Assembly: GCF_046054155.1 (NCBI RefSeq)
Contig: NZ_JBEQCT010000002.1
Span: 248,001 to 312,000 of the forward strand
DNA: 64,000 nucleotides
Direction: 5' to 3'
Source: Celerinatantimonas yamalensis
Lineage (GTDB): Bacteria; Pseudomonadota; Gammaproteobacteria; Enterobacterales; Celerinatantimonadaceae
Positions within the stretch are counted from its first letter, which is position 1. Each line of letters opens with the position of its first letter. Positions 59,558 through 64,000 of the stretch are shown piece after piece. Position numbers and translations under genes: made by a program. The notes under the pieces were generated by a model that was not told where the DNA came from, ran no database searches, and saw nothing but the letters and a program-made list of their open reading frames with translations.

Positions 59558-61603
59558 TCAATAGCGAACAAAATCATCATCCCCATCGAGATCCAAATCA
59601 ATTCCACCTTTGTTAGTGCCACTCGCAGGTTTGTTCCCAGTTCTCATCGGGGTATTTGAGCCTGATGAGTGAGGTGGTTTATGCGATTTAGAAGTGGATG
59701 CACGAGAGTGCGTTTGGTCAACTTTGAAAAACTCCATGGTCGAGTTCATCTGTTCCGCTTGCGCAGATAGCTCTTCAGACGTTGAAGCCATCTCTTCTGC
59801 CGATGCAGCAGACTGCTGAACGACTTGATCCAATTGCTGAATGGCGGTATTAATTTCTGAAGCCCCCTTATTTTGTTCGACAGCCGAAGCACTAATCTCT
59901 TGCACTAAATCAGCGGTTTTTTGAATATTCGGCACCAGTTTTTCCAACATATCCCCAGCTTGTTCAGAGATGTTCAGGCTATTACGTGACAGTTCCACGA
60001 TTTCACCCGCGGCCCTTTGACTACGTTCTGCTAATTTACGCACTTCAGCCGCAACCACCGTAAACCCCTTGCCATGTTCACCAGCGCGCGCTGCTTCAAT
60101 CGCCGCGTTAAGCGCTAATAAGTTAGTTTGACGGGCAATCTCCTCAATAATATTGATGCGTTCGGTGATATCTTTCATCGCCAGCACTGATTCTCGTACC
60201 GCTTTACCGGAAAACCCTGCATCATTGGCGGCTTGACTGGCAATCTGCTCAGTCTGTTTAGCATTATCAGCACTGTGTGAAATATTGGCCGACATCTGCT
60301 CCACTGCGGATGAAATCTCTTCAAGTGACGAAGCTTGCTCTGTTGCACCCTGCGCAATTTGCTGACCGGTACCAGATAATTGAATACTGCCTGAGGCAAC
60401 ATTGCTTGAGGCCTCTTTAATACGCCCAACAATATCTCTCAGGCGTTCATTCATTTTACGCAACACCCCATAGATATCATGATCACTAAATTTAGGGTTA
60501 AAATGCTGATTCAGGTCACCTTCACCAATAAGGGTCGCGATACGACTAATTTCATTAATCCGCAAAACTACCGTAATGGCAGCTGAAAGAGAGATCAAAA
60601 ACGAAGCAGCTAACAAACCGATAAATATTTGAATAGTTGACTGAAAACTCGAATTAGTGCTAGTCATGGCATTATTCATAAGCGTATCAGCGCCGTTTAA
60701 CATCATCGTTAAATATTTGCTGGCGTTATCCAGTGCCTCAGAGCCGTCAGATTCGAGTAATTGAAATGCCCGAGTATTAGTATTCTCCCGAGAAAGTTTA
60801 AGCACTTCATTTTGAACGGCCAAATAGTGGCTAAATCCTTGCGCAATAGAATCAATTTCGCCGCGCTGTTCAGGTAATGCCATGCTTAACAGCTGTTTTT
60901 GAATAGCGTTAGCCTGCTTGATAGTTCGATCGAGACGAGCTGTGATTTGCGCCATTTGGGCTGTATCGGTGCTCATAATAAAGACTTTTTCTAAGCGCTG
61001 GACTTCACCTAAAGAGTAATTGAACATGGTTAATTGTCTATTTTCTCCAGCCAATAATCGCAACTGTTCAGGATCAAACGAACTGTTCACTTTATCAGCG
61101 ATGTGATCTCCAAAGACCCGGACCTGATCCATCAATTTTTCATAAACAGAAAAGCCCTCTGTCTCACTTAAGTTAATCGCTTTTACATTGGTATTTTGAC
61201 TAGAAAGCGCCACCACTTGCGTTAAAATCTGACGATAGCTTTTCAAATGGCTGTCAAACTGCTGCAATTGATCGGCATATTCAGCGGGTAGTATCTTGCT
61301 AAGGCTCTGCTTTCTCTGCGTAACACGCTGATACGCTTTGTCCATCAGAGCTTGATATTTTTCCTGTGTTTTTTCATCCTTCGCCAAAATATATTCAGCA
61401 GCATCCATCCCCAGCTCGAGTAAGTCTTGGCGCATTCGAGCGGTCAAGCGAATTGCTTCAGCGGGTCCTTCCACGATATAATTTATATCGGTATTTGCAT
61501 GCCGCAACTTGCGGATCCCTTCCAGACTCGTCAATGCTAATAGCATTATTAACAGAGCAAATCCCCATATAACCAACGTTTTTAAGGTAATTTTCTTTAA
61601 CAT
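59558..61603 (-). CDS. Methyl-accepting chemotaxis protein in the che operon
   Basis: A 681-residue transmembrane receptor. TM1 spans about residues 10-27, followed by a long helical periplasmic sensor (about 30-320) and TM2 at about 320-345. A HAMP domain and the cytoplasmic signalling domain come next, with the invariant tip EIARQTNLLALNAAIEAARAGEHGKGFTVVAAEVRKLAERS (in pieces). QASSLEEISSAVEQM and VQQSAASAEEMASTSEEL are methylation helices. The C-terminus ends DGDDDFVRY without the NWETF-type CheR pentapeptide. The signal is unknown. Being inside the operon, it probably forms the dedicated array with the adjacent CheA and CheW. Confidence 0.95.
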   Translation of the reverse strand: MLKKITLKTLVIWGFALLIMLLALTSLEGIRKLRHANTDINYIVEGPAEAIRLTARMRQDLLELGMDAAEYILAKDEKTQEKYQALMDKAYQRVTQRKQSLSKILPAEYADQLQQFDSHLKSYRQILTQVVALSSQNTNVKAINLSETEGFSVYEKLMDQVRVFGDHIADKVNSSFDPEQLRLLAGENRQLTMFNYSLGEVQRLEKVFIMSTDTAQMAQITARLDRTIKQANAIQKQLLSMALPEQRGEIDSIAQGFSHYLAVQNEVLKLSRENTNTRAFQLLESDGSEALDNASKYLTMMLNGADTLMNNAMTSTNSSFQSTIQIFIGLLAASFLISLSAAITVVLRINEISRIATLIGEGDLNQHFNPKFSDHDIYGVLRKMNERLRDIVGRIKEASSNVASGSIQLSGTGQQIAQGATEQASSLEEISSAVEQMSANISHSADNAKQTEQIASQAANDAGFSGKAVRESVLAMKDITERINIIEEIARQTNLLALNAAIEAARAGEHGKGFTVVAAEVRKLAERSQRAAGEIVELSRNSLNISEQAGDMLEKLVPNIQKTADLVQEISASAVEQNKGASEINTAIQQLDQVVQQSAASAEEMASTSEELSAQAEQMNSTMEFFKVDQTHSRASTSKSHKPPHSSGSNTPMRTGNKPASGTNKGGIDLDLDGDDDFVRY

Positions 61604-61611
61604 AGCTATTC

Positions 61612-63693
61612 CTACCTGCTCATATTTAGCATCGGTTCCGATGATCTGGCTTCATCCACCAACTTATTGATATCTAGAATCATCGCCACATCCCCATTCC
61701 CCAGAATTGTCGCACCTATCAGTCCGGGAACCTTCTGATACAAACGACTTAAGCTCTTAATAACCGTCTGGTATTGACCAATCACTTCATCAACCGTCAC
61801 CCCTAACCGTTCCTTACCCACATGCGTAATCACCGTCTGTTCAATCACGGGTTGTTGACCATGAATAGTAAATAATTCACGTAAGCGAACGCATGAAATT
61901 AGCTCACCACGATTTTTCACCAACCGAGCACCATCATGACTCGATGACTCGCTCGCAAATGTTTCAATGCACTCCTCAACCACCGACAGTGGAATGATGT
62001 AGCGCTCATTGCTTACCCGAACCATCAATCCTTCAATAATGGCCAACGTCATGGGTAAATAAATGGTCGTGGTAGTTCCTTGACCGGGCTGGCTGTCAAT
62101 TTCAACTCGCCCCTGCAAAGACTCAATTGAGGTTCGCACCACATCCATCCCGACCCCACGCCCTGAGACACCTGATACTTTGTCTACTGTGGAAAAGCCT
62201 GGTTCAAAGATAAGTAAATAAATTTCTGAGAGATCTAACTCTTGATGAGCACCAACTAATCCACGTTGACGTGCTTTATTGAGAATTTTTTCAGCATCTA
62301 GCCCTGCCCCATCATCGGAGATGGTAATTAAAATTTGCCCATCATGATGCGAAGCAGTCAAAAGAATGGTGCCCTTGGCCGCTTTACCTGCGGCAATACG
62401 CTGCTCAGGGTGCTCTATTCCATGATCCATACTATTACGTAACAGATGCACTAACGGATCGCCCAAATGATCGAGTACCATTTTGTCCAACTCTGTATCG
62501 GCACCTTCGGTTTGAAGTTGCACATCTTTATTAAGTTCTTTGCCTAAATCACGAATTAAGCGACGAAATCGGGCAAATGTTGAACCAATCGGTAACATAC
62601 GAATATCAAAGGCAGTATCTCGCAGCTCAGAACCGAGCAGTGATAACTCCTCAGCCAATGTGTCAAGCTGCTCATTCTGTTCCACTCGGGCCACTTCATT
62701 TAGTCGCGCTTGCACAATGACTAGTTCACCAATTAAGTTCATCAACATATCGAGTTTATTGGATGGAACTTTGACAATCTGTCCTTCTGGAAGCTTTCTT
62801 TTAACGTCTTGTTGCGAGCTCACGCTTGGATTCGACGCCGGCTTAGAAGAGTGTGTTTCGGCAAGGGGCAATGGCTTTGAAGAAGGCGCTTCGGCCAACG
62901 ATAAGTCTGGATTCGATTCGCTTAATTGCGCCGCGCTGAGCCATCCCTGCTCACCAATATGGGCCAGCACATCATCAAAACGACTATGGGTAATTTCATC
63001 AATCTTAATTTGCCAATCATCTGCCACGAAGATAAATACATCTTCAATATCATTGCGATTGGCAGGGCTTTGCAACAGCACTAAGACTCGAAGATAACAA
63101 AGCTGGGGATCAAATGTCTCAGCGGTCATCGTCGGTAATTGCTCATACACCTTCGATTGCCCCAGAGTGGCTAACTCACGCAGCAATGGCAGTAGATCAA
63201 ACCCCTCTTGAAAGGCCAACTGATTAGGTGTTATTTCTATCCGCCACAGTATATCTTTGCCAGCAACACGGGATGCTGAGACAACGTTCTCATTCTCCAC
63301 AACAACGGGATCGGCGGCCACAGACTGAGGCACAAATTCATTGAGTTGCTGACTCAATTGGTCACTCATCGCCGTTAACTCAATGGAAGGTTCCATCTCT
63401 TCTAAGAGCTGTTGAATATGATCACGACATTCCAAGATGAGACTAATCATCGCCGCTGAAAGTTCAAATTCACCGTTACGCGCCCGATCGAAAAATGACT
63501 CTAAATGATGGGTAAAAAGAGATAAATGGTCAAACCCGACCATACCTGCAGCACCTTTAATGGTATGCATCGCGCGAAAAGCCAAATTAATTTGCTCTGC
63601 ATCTGGATGCTCTTCAATCTCCAGTAACGCCGACTCAAGTGTATCTAAATGCTCTTGTGCTTCTTGGCGAAAGATATCGACCGCTTCATTCAT
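61612..63693 (-). CDS. cheA: Chemotaxis histidine kinase CheA
   Basis: A 693-residue kinase. The HPt domain (about 1-105) carries phospho-acceptor H43 in AMHTIKGAAGM. A second domain (about 145-260) is followed by a flexible linker (about 262-300). The dimerisation helices (NKLDMLMNLIGELVIVQARL) come next. The catalytic domain has the N box (HLLRNSMDHGIEHPEQR), G1 (ISDDGAGLD), F and G2 (GRGVGMDVV). A CheW-like domain (about 565-690) closes the protein. It phosphorylates CheY and CheB. It begins inside the STAS gene (8-base overlap) with an AGGAG site. Confidence 0.97.
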   Translation of the reverse strand: MNEAVDIFRQEAQEHLDTLESALLEIEEHPDAEQINLAFRAMHTIKGAAGMVGFDHLSLFTHHLESFFDRARNGEFELSAAMISLILECRDHIQQLLEEMEPSIELTAMSDQLSQQLNEFVPQSVAADPVVVENENVVSASRVAGKDILWRIEITPNQLAFQEGFDLLPLLRELATLGQSKVYEQLPTMTAETFDPQLCYLRVLVLLQSPANRNDIEDVFIFVADDWQIKIDEITHSRFDDVLAHIGEQGWLSAAQLSESNPDLSLAEAPSSKPLPLAETHSSKPASNPSVSSQQDVKRKLPEGQIVKVPSNKLDMLMNLIGELVIVQARLNEVARVEQNEQLDTLAEELSLLGSELRDTAFDIRMLPIGSTFARFRRLIRDLGKELNKDVQLQTEGADTELDKMVLDHLGDPLVHLLRNSMDHGIEHPEQRIAAGKAAKGTILLTASHHDGQILITISDDGAGLDAEKILNKARQRGLVGAHQELDLSEIYLLIFEPGFSTVDKVSGVSGRGVGMDVVRTSIESLQGRVEIDSQPGQGTTTTIYLPMTLAIIEGLMVRVSNERYIIPLSVVEECIETFASESSSHDGARLVKNRGELISCVRLRELFTIHGQQPVIEQTVITHVGKERLGVTVDEVIGQYQTVIKSLSRLYQKVPGLIGATILGNGDVAMILDINKLVDEARSSEPMLNMSR

Positions 63694-63985
63694 TATTATG
63701 CTCCTGAGCTGGTACGATGAAGGAGTCCAGTGAAGTTAATTGCAACGCATTCAGTAACTCGCCCGTCACGCCCACTAGCGAAAGTTGATATCCACGTTGT
63801 TGTAAACATTGGTTCAAATACAACAACAGCTGTAGTCCACAACTATCGATCTCGTGAGTGGCAGTCGCATCAAACTGCCAGTTACTTTGCCATTTTTGCG
63901 AATTGATCCATTGCTGGGACAACTCCGGAACGTCATAGACCGTTACGGATTCGGGCAGTATTTGGTGATGAACAAAATCAGTCAT
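63686..63985 (-). CDS. STAS-domain protein at the head of the che operon
   Basis: A 99-residue single STAS domain of the anti-sigma-factor-antagonist type (WQFDATATHEIDSCGLQLLLYLNQCLQQRGYQLSLVG). The phosphorylatable position after IDS is a serine (EIDSCG), as in SpoIIAA-like proteins. Such genes precede cheA in several non-flagellar or accessory che clusters. It overlaps cheA by 8 bases and is the first gene visible. Fifteen bases remain to the window edge, so cheY and the promoter, if present, lie outside. Its partner is unknown. Confidence 0.9.
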   Translation of the reverse strand: MTDFVHHQILPESVTVYDVPELSQQWINSQKWQSNWQFDATATHEIDSCGLQLLLYLNQCLQQRGYQLSLVGVTGELLNALQLTSLDSFIVPAQEHNNE

Positions 63986-64000
63986 AACATTTCTCGTTGC

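Overview
The window reads as the chromosome of a marine-type gammaproteobacterium near Vibrionales/Alteromonadales. The evidence is the mix of E. coli-like housekeeping genes (lldD, zur, rlmI, rlmJ, rsmC, dgkA/eptA, thiBPQ, pldA, ynfL/ynfM-like pair) with families I associate with vibrios and relatives (DUF5062, DUF2956, DUF2333, CLCA_X, DUF1365-CFA operon, che cluster with STAS and CheD). The placement is an inference from gene content; there is no rRNA here. Most of the window is ordinary chromosome with short intergenic gaps. I see no prophage, transposase, integrase or CRISPR array.

Layout. 1-6100: a truncated ModF-like ABC ATPase, an amino-acid binding protein, a LysR/lldD divergent pair, then a duplicated tRNA-Phe/tRNA-Asn block flanking a small NIPSNAP-like gene. 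6349-9053: a probable zinc-starvation operon (Zur box, zur, COG0523 GTPase, M23 murein endopeptidase). 9116-11551 (minus): prolyl-tRNA editing protein plus a ProW-like permease and a ProV-like ATPase that has lost its nucleotide-binding motifs. 11879-18724: rlmI, a solo LuxR, an Lrp regulator, pldA, a riboflavin synthase-like protein, glutathione peroxidase and a MaoC hydratase. 18850-25000: YjjG and a TetR repressor divergent from an Old Yellow Enzyme with a perfect operator palindrome between them, then CLCA_X, a SPOUT methylase, DUF2333 and DUF5062. 25634-31415: diguanylate cyclase, MscS channel, Kv channel, DEAD-box helicase and GST. 31454-31703: a perfect Fur-box palindrome followed by a ~200-nt unannotated transcript-like element with a terminator, a RyhB-type candidate. 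31738-38553: MFS/LysR pair, udp, DUF2956, uracil permease, CvfB-like protein and rlmJ.

38839-43214 is a tightly overlapping five-gene lipid-modification operon (NTF2-like, SDR, FAD amine oxidase, DUF1365, cyclopropane fatty acid synthase). It is followed by a universal stress protein with a short upstream ORF and by an out-of-context enolase whose 3' end overlaps thiQ. 45382-49540 holds thiBPQ divergent from a ThiK-like thiamine kinase. 50001-55173 holds a degenerate GGDEF protein, a dapA of alphaproteobacterial character behind a strong attenuator-like terminator, rsmC, and dgkA-eptA, which couples lipid A phosphoethanolamine transfer to diacylglycerol recycling. 56551-63985 is a chemotaxis operon on the minus strand: STAS, cheA, mcp, cheW, cheR, cheB, cheD. 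No cheY lies inside the window; it may lie beyond the right edge.

Best leads for something undescribed: the ProXp / dead ProVW operon, the Fur-controlled RNA, the Zur-linked endopeptidase operon and the dapA leader.
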